A stretch of DNA of 64,000 bases from Phycisphaerales bacterium (lineage in GTDB: Bacteria > Planctomycetota > Phycisphaerae > Phycisphaerales > UBA1924). This document shows, piece by piece, positions 17,214 through 28,013 of this stretch (positions are counted from its first letter, which is position 1; each line of letters opens with the position of its first letter). The DNA is taken from contig JADJMV010000008.1 of NCBI GenBank assembly GCA_016709445.1, positions 1 to 64,000 of the forward strand, given 5' to 3'. Below the pieces are notes generated by a model. It was not told the DNA's origin. It did no database searches and saw nothing but the letters and a program-made list of their open reading frames with translations. A program made the position numbers and the translations under genes.

Positions 17214-18848
17214 TCACCGCGCCGACTGATGAATCACGATGGGAACGTACCCGACCTGCATGCCCTCTGGCGGCGTGACCAGGAGGGCTGGATCGAGTGC
17301 CACGAGTGTTCCCGATGTCGGCGGCGCCATGTAGTCCCGGTCGATGGGCCAGTTGGCGTGGAGGTGTTCCACAAAGGCCTGCAGGCTTTCTCGTTTCTGC
17401 GTGCTCCAGCGGTACTGCTGCAACGAGGGTTGATCCACGAACCGGTACCAGGCATAGGTCACCACCGATCCATCAGCGAGTTCGACAGTGCAGGGAGCGC
17501 TGCTGGGACCGGGCTCGCTCCAAGCGCCAGTTGTCGGCGAGGTGTACGCCTCTCCGGGCTCGGCGAGCGGGAATTCCTGTTGGCGCAGGCCGGTCTCCGC
17601 TGGGACCTCGGCGGCGGTTATCGCGACGCGGCCCGACCCGACCGCCTTGAAGTACTGCGGGAAGACTCCGGCCGGGCTCGTGCCGCTATCGGTCCATTGC
17701 AGGCCCCAAGAGGTGTCGTCGAATACCTTCGTATCGAAGACGCTCTCGACACCGGCGACCTGCGACTCGGCTTGGGTGTAGTGCGTGGTGCTGGTCGCAA
17801 GCTTGCACCTGTGGGCGCCGGTGGACGCGAACCGGCCGCTGCAGGGCTCGCCGCCGTGCCGCCATGTGCCGAACGCATCGCGCAGGGCGGCGCCGGAGTA
17901 GTAGGACACGTCTTGGACGAGCAGCGTCCGACCGGAGCCATCCACGGGGAATTGGAGGCGGGGAATCTTCGAGTAGACCTGGCCGTCGGCGTCGCGAGAG
18001 TCGAAGCGGGGCACGGTGTTGATTTCCATCGCACCCCCGCCGGCGATCCCCGGGCGTGCGTCGAGGCCACGCCCGTCGAGGTAGGGCTCGTGGAACAGCG
18101 AGCCGATCTTGCTCCAGGTCTCGGGGATGTAGAACGCGATGGGTCCCTTGAAGTTCGCCGAGTTGAGAAAGCAAGTCCAACTCTGGTCGCCGGTCGGCGG
18201 CACGGCCGACACTGCATCGGTGAAGGGCAGCGCCATCCAGGCGTAGCCGAGCAACGCGCCGTTGGGCTGCCCCTGAAACGGCAGGCCATCGGGGGGGATG
18301 AGCAGGCGGTTTGCGAGCTGCGCCATGCCGAGGCGGTCGTCGGGGAGCGCCTGTGCGCTGTAGAAGAAGGACCACCCGGGCGAACCGACCTCGTAGTCGT
18401 AGCACTGGGGCGTCGCGTTCATGCTGAACTTGGGTGAGTCGTACCGGAAGTGGTTCCCCGCCCAGTAGCCCAGGCCGCCTTCCACCGTCTGGAAGACGCT
18501 GTCCCATGTGGGGCCTCGCTCCGCCCACTCCCTGGCCCGCGTGCCGAGGGGCGCGAGCGGGGTGTCCTTGTCGTCCGAGTTGTCGGGGAGGATCCACGTG
18601 CTCGCCAGACCGATCTGGAAGTTGGCCAGGGGCCGATCGATCAGCGGCCAGACTGCCGAATAGAAACTGATGCCGGCGCGGTACGCCTCGCGATCGGCCG
18701 GGGGGACGATGGTGAACCCGATGTAGCCGTGCAGGCCCTGCGAGAGGAGCGTCGGGGTGGACCCTTCGGTGGTCGGCGGATCCGGCTGACCTGAGGCCGC
18801 GGCGGCGAGAAGCCCGAGCAGGAGTGCGGGTGCGGCGGCTCGGCGCAT
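17214..18848 (-). CDS. Large secreted protein of unknown function
   Basis: 544 residues with a clear signal peptide (MRRAAAPALLLGLLAAAASG, then QPDPP). No family recognised. The sequence is aromatic- and Gly-rich, without obvious internal repeats: HGYIGFTIVPPADREAYRAG, YWAGNHFRYDSPKFSMN, GGGAMEINTVPRFDSRDADG, DRDYMAPPTSGTLVALDPA. Six or so cysteines (CYDY, WTCFLN, EPCSGR, HRCKL, APCTVE) could form disulfides outside the cell. Overall composition suggests an all-beta extracellular enzyme or surface protein. It is the last gene of a minus-strand run HupE - MoxR ATPase - VWA - this gene, 109 bases after the VWA stop, so it might be a client of that ATPase pair, but that is speculative. Confidence 0.8.
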   Translation of the reverse strand: MRRAAAPALLLGLLAAAASGQPDPPTTEGSTPTLLSQGLHGYIGFTIVPPADREAYRAGISFYSAVWPLIDRPLANFQIGLASTWILPDNSDDKDTPLAPLGTRAREWAERGPTWDSVFQTVEGGLGYWAGNHFRYDSPKFSMNATPQCYDYEVGSPGWSFFYSAQALPDDRLGMAQLANRLLIPPDGLPFQGQPNGALLGYAWMALPFTDAVSAVPPTGDQSWTCFLNSANFKGPIAFYIPETWSKIGSLFHEPYLDGRGLDARPGIAGGGAMEINTVPRFDSRDADGQVYSKIPRLQFPVDGSGRTLLVQDVSYYSGAALRDAFGTWRHGGEPCSGRFASTGAHRCKLATSTTHYTQAESQVAGVESVFDTKVFDDTSWGLQWTDSGTSPAGVFPQYFKAVGSGRVAITAAEVPAETGLRQQEFPLAEPGEAYTSPTTGAWSEPGPSSAPCTVELADGSVVTYAWYRFVDQPSLQQYRWSTQKRESLQAFVEHLHANWPIDRDYMAPPTSGTLVALDPALLVTPPEGMQVGYVPIVIHQSAR

Positions 18849-18957
18849 GGTGAATCCTCGTTGCGAAGGGTGCGGGTGCGGGAGCGTACCACGGGGCCGG
18901 CGCCGCCGTCGGGATGGGAACATGCGGCCCCGGCAGAGGTCGGGTGGGCCGAGTGCC

Positions 18958-20709
18958 TCAGCCGATGACGCGCCGGCGCATCGAGACGTAGTCCCAGAGC
19001 ACAAATCGGTCGAGATCCCGGCCGCCGGTGAAGAAGACGCGGCCGCGGGTGCTCTCGGCCATGCGGCGAGCGAAGGCGACGTCCTCGCTGCTCTGGCTCC
19101 AGCTCGGGAGCAGGAAGATGTTGATGGTGATGCCGTCGCGGGTGCAGAGGGCGGCTTCGCGGAGCGTGGCTTCCTCGGTCACGGGGTCTGGCGGATAGAG
19201 CATGTAGAGCGTTGGTCCCTCGTAGTGGGCCGTGGGGAGACCGTCGGTGATGAGCGCGATCTGTCGGTTGGGGGTGTCCTGGGCGCTGAGGACGCGCCGG
19301 GCGAGCGAGAGGGCGTGCTGGATGTTTGTGAAGTGCTGCGGGAGGCGCAATTCGCTCATGGCCGGATCGCTCATGTCGGCCTTGAGGCGTACGACCGGGC
19401 TGTGGATCGTGACGGGCTTGGGCATGAGGCTCACGATCTCCGCCGGCGTCCGCAGCTTGGCGAGCGTGAACATCTCGATGAACGACAGGTGGTCGCCGGG
19501 GTATTCCTGGCGGATGAGGGCGTCGAGGGCGAGGGCCATGCGCTTCACATTGATGTACTGCCCGTCGTAGCGCATCGAGCCGGACATGTCCATGAGCACG
19601 CTCGTGGCGCACTTGGGCGTGTTGCGGGTTCGGTGGATGAGGATGTCCGGGGCGGAGGGAAAGATGGCTCCACCATCCGGAGCGATCGCGGAGGTCCCGG
19701 CACGGACGAACGCGTTGACGAAGCTGCCCGCGACATCCATGTTGGCGAGCGAGTCGCCGAACTCGTAGGGCTTTGTCTTGGAGGTCTCGACGGCGCCCTC
19801 GCCGACGACAGGGCCGTCGTGGCGGCCGGAACGGGCGGCCTGCAGGTCGCTGAAGATCTCGGCGAGCAGGCGGCCCCGGACGAGGGCGTACGCCTTGGGG
19901 GAGAGGCGGAATCCCTCACGAGTCCGCTCGATTCCCTGCCGCTCGGCCTCGTGGCGGAGCATCTCCTCGATCTGTCGCTGCAGGTCGTTGAGACGCTCGA
20001 TCTCGTCGCCGCGGCCCTCGTCCTGGGCGAAGGCCTCGAGTTCATCCATATCGATAATCGCGAGTTGGGAAGACTTCATCGCCTCTCGGAGCTGCTCGAG
20101 GAGCTTGTCGATCGTCTCGAGTTCCTCCTTGACTTCGAGGGCCTCGGGCACGCTCAGGGCGGTGCGGCCCGTGAAGGCGTACCGGCTCGCGAGCTGCTCG
20201 ACCTGGAACTTCTCACCGAGCCGGGACATGAGCGACAGGATGCCGCGGGCGACCGGCGATTGCTCGTTCTTCTGGGCGTACCACAGGCGCTCGAGGTCTC
20301 GCATCTGTTCCTGCCGCACCGCGCGGCCAAAGGCGGCCTGGTGCTCTGGCCGGGGCTGGACGGCGGCGGACTGCTCGAGGTATGCCCGGGCGGCTAGTTC
20401 GCGGACGGTCCCGGTCTCGTAGGTCGCGAGGATCTTGGCCTTGCGTTCTTCCAGCATGGCGATCAGCGCGCTGAGGCTGGGTCCGAGGCCGGCGATCTGC
20501 GAGGCGTCGAGTCGGATCGCGGCCGCGAGCTGCTCCTCGGTGAAGCCTTCGAGATCGCCGAACTGCATGGCGAAGTCGAAGGCGGCTCCGGCCAGGTCGG
20601 GCGGCGGTGCGGTCGGGGAGGGGAAGGATTTGGGGTCGAACCCGAGGTAGGCGTGCACCAGGCCGGTCGGGCGCGGGCCGGGGGTGTTGGGCCCGGTTTG
20701 CTCGCTCAC
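18958..20709 (-). CDS. von Willebrand factor A (VWA) domain protein, partner of a MoxR-type ATPase
   Basis: 583 residues. The C-terminal VWA domain (about 365-560) carries the metal-ion-dependent adhesion motif DMSGSM in [16 protein letters not shown], then [16 protein letters not shown] and [17 protein letters not shown]. The N-terminal two thirds are mostly helical and charged, with a likely coiled coil ([40 protein letters not shown]). By family knowledge, VWA proteins coupled to MoxR AAA+ ATPases act as adaptors in metal insertion or protein-complex maturation. Its start overlaps the ATPase stop by four bases (ATGA), showing coupled expression. Confidence 0.88.
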   Translation of the reverse strand: MSEQTGPNTPGPRPTGLVHAYLGFDPKSFPSPTAPPPDLAGAAFDFAMQFGDLEGFTEEQLAAAIRLDASQIAGLGPSLSALIAMLEERKAKILATYETGTVRELAARAYLEQSAAVQPRPEHQAAFGRAVRQEQMRDLERLWYAQKNEQSPVARGILSLMSRLGEKFQVEQLASRYAFTGRTALSVPEALEVKEELETIDKLLEQLREAMKSSQLAIIDMDELEAFAQDEGRGDEIERLNDLQRQIEEMLRHEAERQGIERTREGFRLSPKAYALVRGRLLAEIFSDLQAARSGRHDGPVVGEGAVETSKTKPYEFGDSLANMDVAGSFVNAFVRAGTSAIAPDGGAIFPSAPDILIHRTRNTPKCATSVLMDMSGSMRYDGQYINVKRMALALDALIRQEYPGDHLSFIEMFTLAKLRTPAEIVSLMPKPVTIHSPVVRLKADMSDPAMSELRLPQHFTNIQHALSLARRVLSAQDTPNRQIALITDGLPTAHYEGPTLYMLYPPDPVTEEATLREAALCTRDGITINIFLLPSWSQSSEDVAFARRMAESTRGRVFFTGGRDLDRFVLWDYVSMRRRVIG

Positions 20710-22157
20710 GTCTCGAACTCCACGCGCCCGTGACGCACGGCGCGGCTGACCATGTCGCTGGCCCAGAGGCCGGCAAGGACAAACTCCACGCAGCTGGCTC
20801 GGACCTCGGGGGCTCCGGAGGCGTTGACCTCGAACGCCTTGTCCCAGACGGGGGGCACGCGTCGGAGAAGGCCCTCGTAGTGACTGCTCGGGAGCATGTC
20901 CCCCACTTCGATGCGCACACCCTTGGCGAAGATCTCGGCGATCTCGGCGAGGCCGTGCTCCTGGACGTATTCCTTGAATACGTTGCGGATCGCCTCGGCG
21001 AAGATCGCGTCGAGGGCCTGGGTTTCCGTCAGCTGGTGGCTGGACATGAGATCGAGCTCGACCTTGCCGGCCGCGGTGGCGTGGAAGTGTGCCAGGTCGC
21101 TGATGCGCGGGACGCTGGGGCGTTCTCCGAGCGTGATCCCGCGTCGGCGGGCGGAGGCGACCATGACGCGGTAGTTCGCGATGGAGAATCGTGCGGAGAC
21201 TCCGGAGGCGTGGTCGACATACTTGCTCTTCCGCGCGACGCTGGCCATCTCCTCGACGATTTCCTTCATGAATCGGGGCACGATGACGGGATCGTCGCCG
21301 CCGAGTGTGAGGTCCTTGAGCGCCTCCTGCTCGGTGATGTCGATCGCCTGGTCGCGTTGGCGGGGGTAGTGGGTCTGGATGGTCGAACCGATCCGGTCTT
21401 TGAGCTGCGGGATGACCTTCCCGGAGCGGTTGTAGGTGCTGGGGTTGGCGGAGAAGAGCACGACCAGGTCCAGGTCGAAGCGGACCGGGAGGCCGCGGAT
21501 CTGGACGTCGCGTTCTTCGAGGATGTTGAAGAGCCCGACCTGCACCGAGTCGTCGAGGTCGGGGAGTTCGTTCATCGCGAAGATACCGCGGTGCATGCGG
21601 GGGATCATGCCGAAGAAAAGGGATTCCTCGGCGCCGAGGGAGACGCCCCTCGCGAGCTTGGCGGGGTCGATCTCACCGATCACGTCGGCGAACTTGGTTC
21701 CCGGCGCGAGCCGCTCGGCGTAGCGGTTCTCTCGGGGCCACCAGGCGATTGGGGCGCTCTCGCCGTGCCGGGCGAGAAAGTCTCGGCCGATGCGGGTGAT
21801 GGGGCGTTCGGGGTCTTCGTGGACGGGACAGTCTCCGCTGTCGGGGTCGATATCGAGGTAGGGCATGAAGGGATCGAGGAACGAGCCGAGCTGACGCATG
21901 AGGCGGCTCTTGCCCTGCCCCTTTTCCCCCAGGAAGAGCATGTCGTGGCCGGCGAGGATGGCGTTGATGATTTCAGGAATGACCGTCGATTCGTAGCCGA
22001 TGATTCCGGGGAAGAGTTCCGCGACTTCGGTCCCGTGGACCCGCAGCGCGGCGATGAGGTTCTCGCGAAGTTCGGCCTTGACCGAGCGAGAACGCCAGCC
22101 TGCCGCCCGGAGTTCGCGGAGCGTCCGTACACCCTCAAACGCATTTGTCGTGGACAT
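20706..22157 (-). CDS. MoxR / magnesium-chelatase-like AAA+ ATPase
   Basis: 483 residues. Walker A is [20 protein letters not shown] at about residue 79; Walker B-like [12 protein letters not shown] at about 192; sensor region [20 protein letters not shown] then [15 protein letters not shown] with the arginine finger area. The start at 22157 ([20 protein letters not shown]) is preferred over longer open frame upstream because homologous sequence begins there. Such ATPases remodel or activate partner proteins together with a VWA protein, which is exactly the next gene. Cytoplasmic. Confidence 0.88.
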   Translation of the reverse strand: MSTTNAFEGVRTLRELRAAGWRSRSVKAELRENLIAALRVHGTEVAELFPGIIGYESTVIPEIINAILAGHDMLFLGEKGQGKSRLMRQLGSFLDPFMPYLDIDPDSGDCPVHEDPERPITRIGRDFLARHGESAPIAWWPRENRYAERLAPGTKFADVIGEIDPAKLARGVSLGAEESLFFGMIPRMHRGIFAMNELPDLDDSVQVGLFNILEERDVQIRGLPVRFDLDLVVLFSANPSTYNRSGKVIPQLKDRIGSTIQTHYPRQRDQAIDITEQEALKDLTLGGDDPVIVPRFMKEIVEEMASVARKSKYVDHASGVSARFSIANYRVMVASARRRGITLGERPSVPRISDLAHFHATAAGKVELDLMSSHQLTETQALDAIFAEAIRNVFKEYVQEHGLAEIAEIFAKGVRIEVGDMLPSSHYEGLLRRVPPVWDKAFEVNASGAPEVRASCVEFVLAGLWASDMVSRAVRHGRVEFET

Positions 22158-22297
22158 ATGCACCGGCTTCGTCGAGAATTGGGGACTGGATGCACCAGTA
22201 TCAGCCCGGTTCTGTCCGGGCTGCCGGTGCAGAGTGTATGCCATTGTTCCCGGCGCGGATGGCGCTCGCGGGCGCTCGCATGCTCGGCGAATTCCCG

Positions 22298-23527
22298 CTA
22301 CACGACCCTCTGCACAAACCAGTACAGGGCGATCACGGCGATGGCGACCGAGAGGGGTATGGAGACCCGGGCGCGGTACCAGCTCTCGTGTCGCCACCAG
22401 CCGAGCACGGCGAAGGCGATCGCCAGGATGGTGAGGTGGCCGCCCTCGACGCCGACATTGAATGCGATGATGGCGGTGACGAGCTGGGAGGGTGGGAGGC
22501 CGATGCTGAGCAGACCCGCGGCAAATCCGATGCCGTGGATCAGGCCGAAGAGGAAGGCGACGCCCGCCCTCCACGGGTGCACCTTGGTTGTGAACAGGTT
22601 CTCGATCGCGACGAAAGCGATCGTGAGCGCGACCACTGGGTTGATGAGCGCCGGCGAGACGTGGACAAGGCCGAAGGTCGCCAGAGTGACTGTACAGGTA
22701 TGGGCCAGGGTGAAGGTCATCGTCTGCCAGAGCAGGTCTTTGAGTCGGGAGTTGAGCAGGAAGAGGCCGAGGATGAAGAGCTCGTGGTCGGCGCCGTTGG
22801 GGATGATGTGGCGGTAGCCCAGCTCGATGTACCGCCAGGCGACAGACAGGACGCCGGGCCCGGAGGGGCGTGTCGGGTGCGTCGTTGCCGGCGGGGGCGT
22901 CGGGGCTGCGTCGCCGCCATCTGAGGCCGGAGTCGGCGTGGGGCCCGTCAGGGCGCTGACGTCGAATTCAGGGGAGGTCTCGGCGGGCTCCAGTGGCATG
23001 AACGTGGTTTCGAAGCCCGGGCGGGTGACGCCAAGGATGACCTGATCGAAGACTGCGGGCGCGCGGATGGCGATGGTCGCCGCGCCCTGCGGCAGCTTGG
23101 CCTGGGCGATGAACTCGAGCTTGCAGGGCAGACGCTCTGTGGGGTTGTCCAGCTTCCACTGGTCGATCAGCTCGAGCGACGGGCTTTGGATCAGCTCGAG
23201 TTCGAGGGGCTGGCCGTCGGCGAGGAGCTTGAAGCCGGATTGGAACCTCTCGCGGCCGTCTTGCAGGGCGGAGGCGAGATCCTCCCGCGGCCCGTCGAGG
23301 AGGGCGTACATCTGCGGATCGGTGATGCGGACGGAGGTGTCGTTGAGGGCGTAGGCCAGGGCGTCGTGGGTCACGATGAGCTCGACGGTCGCGCCGTCGG
23401 GCCCTGGGGTGATCTTGATGGTGGCGACGGTTCCGAGGGCGGGGTGGACGGCCGCGGCGGCGGTGTGTGCCAGCAGCATGAGGGCCGCGAGGAGCAGGCA
23501 CCGCACTGCGAGCAGCCGGGCCCTCAT
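22298..23527 (-). CDS. HupE/UreJ-like membrane protein
   Basis: 409 residues with an N-terminal signal peptide ([20 protein letters not shown]), a ~200-residue extracytoplasmic beta-rich domain, a Pro/Thr linker (about 205-225), and a C-terminal block of about six membrane segments. The membrane block has the HupE-type motif [38 protein letters not shown] and [15 protein letters not shown], in which conserved His and Asp could bind a metal. Family members are linked to nickel or cobalt uptake. It lies 140 bases upstream of the MoxR-VWA pair on the same strand. Confidence 0.82.
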   Translation of the reverse strand: MRARLLAVRCLLLAALMLLAHTAAAAVHPALGTVATIKITPGPDGATVELIVTHDALAYALNDTSVRITDPQMYALLDGPREDLASALQDGRERFQSGFKLLADGQPLELELIQSPSLELIDQWKLDNPTERLPCKLEFIAQAKLPQGAATIAIRAPAVFDQVILGVTRPGFETTFMPLEPAETSPEFDVSALTGPTPTPASDGGDAAPTPPPATTHPTRPSGPGVLSVAWRYIELGYRHIIPNGADHELFILGLFLLNSRLKDLLWQTMTFTLAHTCTVTLATFGLVHVSPALINPVVALTIAFVAIENLFTTKVHPWRAGVAFLFGLIHGIGFAAGLLSIGLPPSQLVTAIIAFNVGVEGGHLTILAIAFAVLGWWRHESWYRARVSIPLSVAIAVIALYWFVQRVV

Positions 23528-23554
23528 GCTCGCTCAACCCTCCGGGCGCAACAG

Positions 23555-23584
23555 GCGCGGCGGCCGTCTGAGGGGCCGCCGCGC
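23555..23584 (-). terminator. Strong inverted repeat between GH38 and HupE genes
   Basis: 11-base perfect GC-rich arms (GCGCGGCGGCC/GGCCGCCGCGC) with an 8-base loop lie between the GH38 stop (23616) and the HupE start (23527), both on the minus strand. There is no T tract, so the terminator role is tentative. Confidence 0.4.
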
Positions 23585-23615
23585 CGCGATGCATCGAGTT
23601 CATCCGGCCCGCGGC

Positions 23616-26600
23616 TCACCTGGGCCCCGAGGCCGTCAGGGCCTTGACGGCGGGCTCGGGCAGGGCCGTGTTCCAGATCGTCAGACCGGCGAGCTGGCCT
23701 TCGAAGCGGTACCGCTTGTCCCAGGGGTCGAGCGGGGCGATGTTGACGACGTTCTTGTCGTCGGCGAGGCGCACGGCGCCCTGGCCGATGGGCTTGCCGT
23801 CCTTGTAGAGCTTGACGTTGGCGCCATCGAAGGTGGCCGTGATCATCTGCCAGCGGCCGAGGTCGTACTGCTCGGCGCCCTGGGCGTCCTGGTTGTGCGC
23901 CCAGAAGTGGACGCCCTCGGCGAACTTGCAGAGGTAGCGGCCCTGGCCGGGGGTGGTCAGCTCGCAGGCTCCGAAGCCGATGAGGGGCGTGTGGTTCACG
24001 GGCTGCTTGTCCATCTTCGCGAAGAAGTTGATGGTCCAGGAGTCGCCGGCCTTGACGGGCAGGCCCTGGACATCGGTGATGGACTTGCCGAACTGGTCGG
24101 GTCCGATCGTGTCGAGCGAGAAGACCGGGCCCGGGACGGTGAAGGGCACGGCGGCCTGCTTGAGGGTGTTGCCCGCGGGGGAGGCGTCCTTGATGTTGGA
24201 AACGCGCACCGAGTACTGCTGGCCAACCTTGGGCGATTCGGCGAGTTGGACCGTGGCGGAGCGGTGGTCCGCGGAGGGCTCCACGCCCTTGATGGCGATC
24301 GAAGGCTCGAGGCGGATATCGCCGGCGGCGATCCCCGCGACGGGCTCGGAGAACTGGACGGTGATCCGGGGCGTCTCGTACATGCCGACGACGCCGAGCA
24401 CGGTGGGCGGGGTTCGGTCGTTGACGTTGATCGTGCGGGAGGCGACCGGTCCGAGCGACCCGTCGGGGTTCTGCGCGGCGACCTTGACTGTGGCGGTGTC
24501 GCTCAGCGTGATCGGGCCCGAATAGACGGGCGAGCCCGCGGTGGGGTTGGCGCCGTCGGTGGTGTAGTGGAACGAGCCTTCGTGCCAGTAGAGACCGGGC
24601 TCGACGGCGACGGAGACCGCGTTGGCGAATGCCTCGCCGTTGCGCTCGGGTGCATCGACGACCGCCACGCTCGGGGGGCCCTGCTTGTGGCCCTTGAGGG
24701 TGTCGAAGAGCGGCGCCGCGGGCGTCGTCGCGGCGTCGGCCTCGTCCACGGCCGTCATCGCGAAGATCTTGACGCGCGGATCGTTGGGCAGCCCGATCGA
24801 TGTGGCGCCGGCGGGGAGATCGATCCCGACCTTGAACATGTAGCAGTACCGGTAGATCACGTCCTCACCCTTGCCGCCCTTGGTCGGCGCGTGGTGGTGT
24901 GAGACGTACCAGCCGATCTCCTCGGGCTTGGTGTAGCCGGGGGTGAGCCCGATGATGTCGGTCGTTCCCCAGGGGTAGCGGGGGTCGTAGACGTCTCCCG
25001 GCCATTCGCGGTGGTCCCACTGCCCGACGAAACCGCCCCAGTCCTGCACAGTGACGGGTGTGGCGCTTCCGCCCACGTTGAAGTCGGCGGTGACGTCGCC
25101 GTCGCTGGAGGCCGCGAGGAGGTAGACGCGGTTGAAGGATCCGCTGGGGAGCTTGATCTGCTGGCCTCGGGCGGAGAGGGCGTTGTTCTGACCGTCGGCT
25201 GCGCCGGAGCCGAGCTTGAAGGTGACGCCGTCGATCTCGAGGGTTGCGGGCGTCTGCTCGGCGGGGTAGCTCGCGTTGCCGGAGGTCATGGCGCCGTTGG
25301 TACGATCCTTGTTCGTGCTGATGACATCCGAGTCGAAGTCGAGCCGGACCGGCGAGGACTTGTCGGCGGCGACGCGTTGCTCGCTCGAGGCCTCGCCGAC
25401 CTGCACGGCGAAGGCCTTGAGTTCAAAGCCGCCGATGTCGGTCGCGAGTTCGCCGCCGGAAACGGCGGCCTTGCCGAGGGGGCGCTCCTGCCCATCGACC
25501 TCGCGGGCCGCGACGATGCCGTCGCCGACGGCGACCTTCAGGCCACGGACGGGCTTGCCGGACTGCTCGCGGAGCCGGACGATGACCTCGTCGGAGTCCT
25601 CGGCTTTCTTGACGGCCTGGACGCTGACGCGGGGGTCGCTGACGCGGACGAGCGAGAAGGACTTGCCGAGGGCGCCCTGGTGCGCGGCGGCGGCGCGGAA
25701 GGGCACGAGGGGCTGGTTGAGGCGGGCGGCCTGCTCGAAGGACCTCTCCTGGCGCCAGTCGCCGGCGTGGCCCTGCACGGCGTAGGTGATGTGGTGGCGG
25801 CCGATGTCCTGGCTGGACTGGTCGGGGTAGCCGCCGCGGACGCCGGGGGTGTAGAGCATGGTGAGGCGGACGGTGTTGTCGGTGGGCTTGTCGCACCCGT
25901 ACTTGCTGTCGCACATCACCGACGCGCCGAACTTTCCGGAGGTGTCGGTGAGGTCGAACCACTGGTGGAATCCGTACTCGTACTGCTGCTCGTGGCCGTT
26001 CCCACGCTCGATGGCGCCGGCCTGGAGGTCGTAGGTCGCGGTGGGGTTGCTCGCGGTGAGGGGGAACTCGGCGCGGACGCTGCGCTCGCGGGTCTGCCAA
26101 TCGACGATGGTGTCGAACTCGACGCGGTCGCCGCCTGCGGCGAGGCGCACACGCTGGGTAAACGTGGAGCCTTCGGCGGAGCGGGTGACCTCGACTGCGA
26201 CGCGGGCGGGGCCGTTCTCGATGACCTTGAAACTCACGGGCCCGTCGGCGCCGACGAAAGAGGTCGCGGGCTTGACCCGGTCGGACCAGTCCTGGTTCCA
26301 GGCGGGCCACTGGCTGGGGTTCTCGTAGTAGAGGCCGATGCGGGCGGGGGCGGCGAGCAACTCCTGGTTGGCGTCCTTGTCGAGGATGGAGGCGACGTCG
26401 CCGTGGTCGTCGAACTTGACGACGTAGTGCTCGTTCTCGAGGCGGCGCCCATCGGCATCGACCTTCAGCGCAGAGAGCTGGGCCGACTTCGCGGCTGCCT
26501 GGAGCTGGACCGAGTATGCGGCGAACCCGACGGACGGGGCATGGGCGATGAAGCCGACGCGTGCGACGCCGTCGGCGGCGCTGAGCAACTGGGCCGGGGA

Positions 26601-28013
26601 CTGGTTGCCGTCCGGGCCGGTGACGACGACGCCCAGGGGGGCGGCGCCGGTGAAGGGGACCTCGGCCTCGACCACATCGCTGCGGTCCCACGCGAGGGGG
26701 TTGAACACCACAACAGGGACGCCCTCGCCGGTGGTATCCATCGAGGAGATGACCGAGCGGGCGGCGTCGGTCAGCATCGCGCCGAACTGGTTGGCGGCGA
26801 TGATCTCGTCGTTCCAGGAGAGGTCGTAGGCGAGGGGCACGCTGGTGCCGGGGAGGATGTCGTGCATCTGCGAGCCCAGGACCAGCTCCCAGGCCCGCTC
26901 GAGTCGCGCGGCGGGGTAGTGGCCGGCGCCGAGCCACCAGGCGGCGGTCGAGGCCTTCTCGGCGGCGTCGGCGAGCAGCTCGTTCTTGCGGTTCCAGCGC
27001 TTCATGTAGGCCTCGGAGGAGACCGAGCCTGCGGAGTGCTGGGTGAGCTCGAGTTCGCCCTTGTAGGTGGGGAGCTTGGAGCGCTCCTCGTCGCTGATGG
27101 CGTTGTACATCGCGTCGGCGGTGCTGGAGATGACGTGGATCTTGGCGTTCGGGTCGCTGCCGTTCTCCAGGCTCTTCTCGACCATGGCGACCGAGGGCTC
27201 CTTGGGGGCGCCGCCGGTATCGCCCGTGCCGTAGTAGTGGTAGTCGACGTAGACGCCGGACTGCTTGCCGTTGTTCTCGATGCGCTGGAACCAGGAGTCG
27301 GACTTGGAGAGGTCCTCGCGGACCTCGCCGACATAGGAGCCGGGATCGAGCGCGGCGATGACCGACTTGCCATCGGGCCCCTGCCACACGCCGACCTTGA
27401 AGGGGATCGGGACCACGGCGTTCCAGGTGAGCTTCTGGGTGGAGAAGCCCTTGATGCCGCAGTGCGCGAGCACGCTGGGGAGACTTGCGGGGAACCCGAA
27501 GCAGTCGGGGAGCATGAACTCGTCGCTCGCGACGCCGAACTCGCGCCGGAAGTATCGGTTGCCGTAGAGGGCGTGACGGATCTGGGATTCGGCGGAGGGG
27601 ACGTTGGCGTCGTTCTCGTCGACGCTCGATCCGCACGGGAACCACCGACCGGCCTTCACGTAGTCCTTGAGCTTCGCGTAGTCGTCGGGGTAGTACTCCT
27701 CCATCATGCCGTAGCGGCGCGAGCCACCGAAGTTGAACACGTAGCCCGGGTACTTGTCGAAGAGGGCGAAGTTGCGGACGAGCGTGGCGGGGATGAAGTC
27801 GCGGATCGTGTCGAGGTAGGTCCATCGCCACTGCGTGTCGAGGTGGGCGTAGCCGACGACATAGAGCGTCGGGCGCGTGAGGTCGACCGAGTCGGGACCG
27901 CCGGAGGCGGGAGGGGTCGCGACGGGGCCGGCACCTTCAACAATCCCGGCCAAAGCCCCAGTGGCGAGAACGGAAACCGCGAATCCAGCCGCCATCCTCA
28001 GTGCGCTCGTCAT
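23616..28013 (-). CDS. Secreted multidomain GH38 alpha-mannosidase
   Basis: 1,465 residues, signal peptide at the N-terminus (LRMAAGFAVSVLATGALAG). The GH38 catalytic domain is shown by YVVGYAHLDTQWRW (zinc ligands H57 and D59) and the nucleophile D170 in FMLPDCFGFPASLPSVLAHC, then the middle domain (AWWLGAGHYPAARLERAWEL, LGSQMHDILPGTSVPLAYD) and the beta-rich GH38 C-terminal region. After about residue 1,080 come extra modules: a chitobiase-like segment (HYTTDGANPTAGSPVYSGPI), an Ig-like domain (TPPTVLGVVGMYETPRITVQ) and a C-terminal LamG/concanavalin-like fold (DGANVKLYKDGKPIGQ). Typical GH38 enzymes are ~800-1,100 residues. It likely removes alpha-mannose from extracellular glycans, and faces a PTS operon across a 302-base divergent gap. 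Confidence 0.9.
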   Translation of the reverse strand: MTSALRMAAGFAVSVLATGALAGIVEGAGPVATPPASGGPDSVDLTRPTLYVVGYAHLDTQWRWTYLDTIRDFIPATLVRNFALFDKYPGYVFNFGGSRRYGMMEEYYPDDYAKLKDYVKAGRWFPCGSSVDENDANVPSAESQIRHALYGNRYFRREFGVASDEFMLPDCFGFPASLPSVLAHCGIKGFSTQKLTWNAVVPIPFKVGVWQGPDGKSVIAALDPGSYVGEVREDLSKSDSWFQRIENNGKQSGVYVDYHYYGTGDTGGAPKEPSVAMVEKSLENGSDPNAKIHVISSTADAMYNAISDEERSKLPTYKGELELTQHSAGSVSSEAYMKRWNRKNELLADAAEKASTAAWWLGAGHYPAARLERAWELVLGSQMHDILPGTSVPLAYDLSWNDEIIAANQFGAMLTDAARSVISSMDTTGEGVPVVVFNPLAWDRSDVVEAEVPFTGAAPLGVVVTGPDGNQSPAQLLSAADGVARVGFIAHAPSVGFAAYSVQLQAAAKSAQLSALKVDADGRRLENEHYVVKFDDHGDVASILDKDANQELLAAPARIGLYYENPSQWPAWNQDWSDRVKPATSFVGADGPVSFKVIENGPARVAVEVTRSAEGSTFTQRVRLAAGGDRVEFDTIVDWQTRERSVRAEFPLTASNPTATYDLQAGAIERGNGHEQQYEYGFHQWFDLTDTSGKFGASVMCDSKYGCDKPTDNTVRLTMLYTPGVRGGYPDQSSQDIGRHHITYAVQGHAGDWRQERSFEQAARLNQPLVPFRAAAAHQGALGKSFSLVRVSDPRVSVQAVKKAEDSDEVIVRLREQSGKPVRGLKVAVGDGIVAAREVDGQERPLGKAAVSGGELATDIGGFELKAFAVQVGEASSEQRVAADKSSPVRLDFDSDVISTNKDRTNGAMTSGNASYPAEQTPATLEIDGVTFKLGSGAADGQNNALSARGQQIKLPSGSFNRVYLLAASSDGDVTADFNVGGSATPVTVQDWGGFVGQWDHREWPGDVYDPRYPWGTTDIIGLTPGYTKPEEIGWYVSHHHAPTKGGKGEDVIYRYCYMFKVGIDLPAGATSIGLPNDPRVKIFAMTAVDEADAATTPAAPLFDTLKGHKQGPPSVAVVDAPERNGEAFANAVSVAVEPGLYWHEGSFHYTTDGANPTAGSPVYSGPITLSDTATVKVAAQNPDGSLGPVASRTINVNDRTPPTVLGVVGMYETPRITVQFSEPVAGIAAGDIRLEPSIAIKGVEPSADHRSATVQLAESPKVGQQYSVRVSNIKDASPAGNTLKQAAVPFTVPGPVFSLDTIGPDQFGKSITDVQGLPVKAGDSWTINFFAKMDKQPVNHTPLIGFGACELTTPGQGRYLCKFAEGVHFWAHNQDAQGAEQYDLGRWQMITATFDGANVKLYKDGKPIGQGAVRLADDKNVVNIAPLDPWDKRYRFEGQLAGLTIWNTALPEPAVKALTASGPR

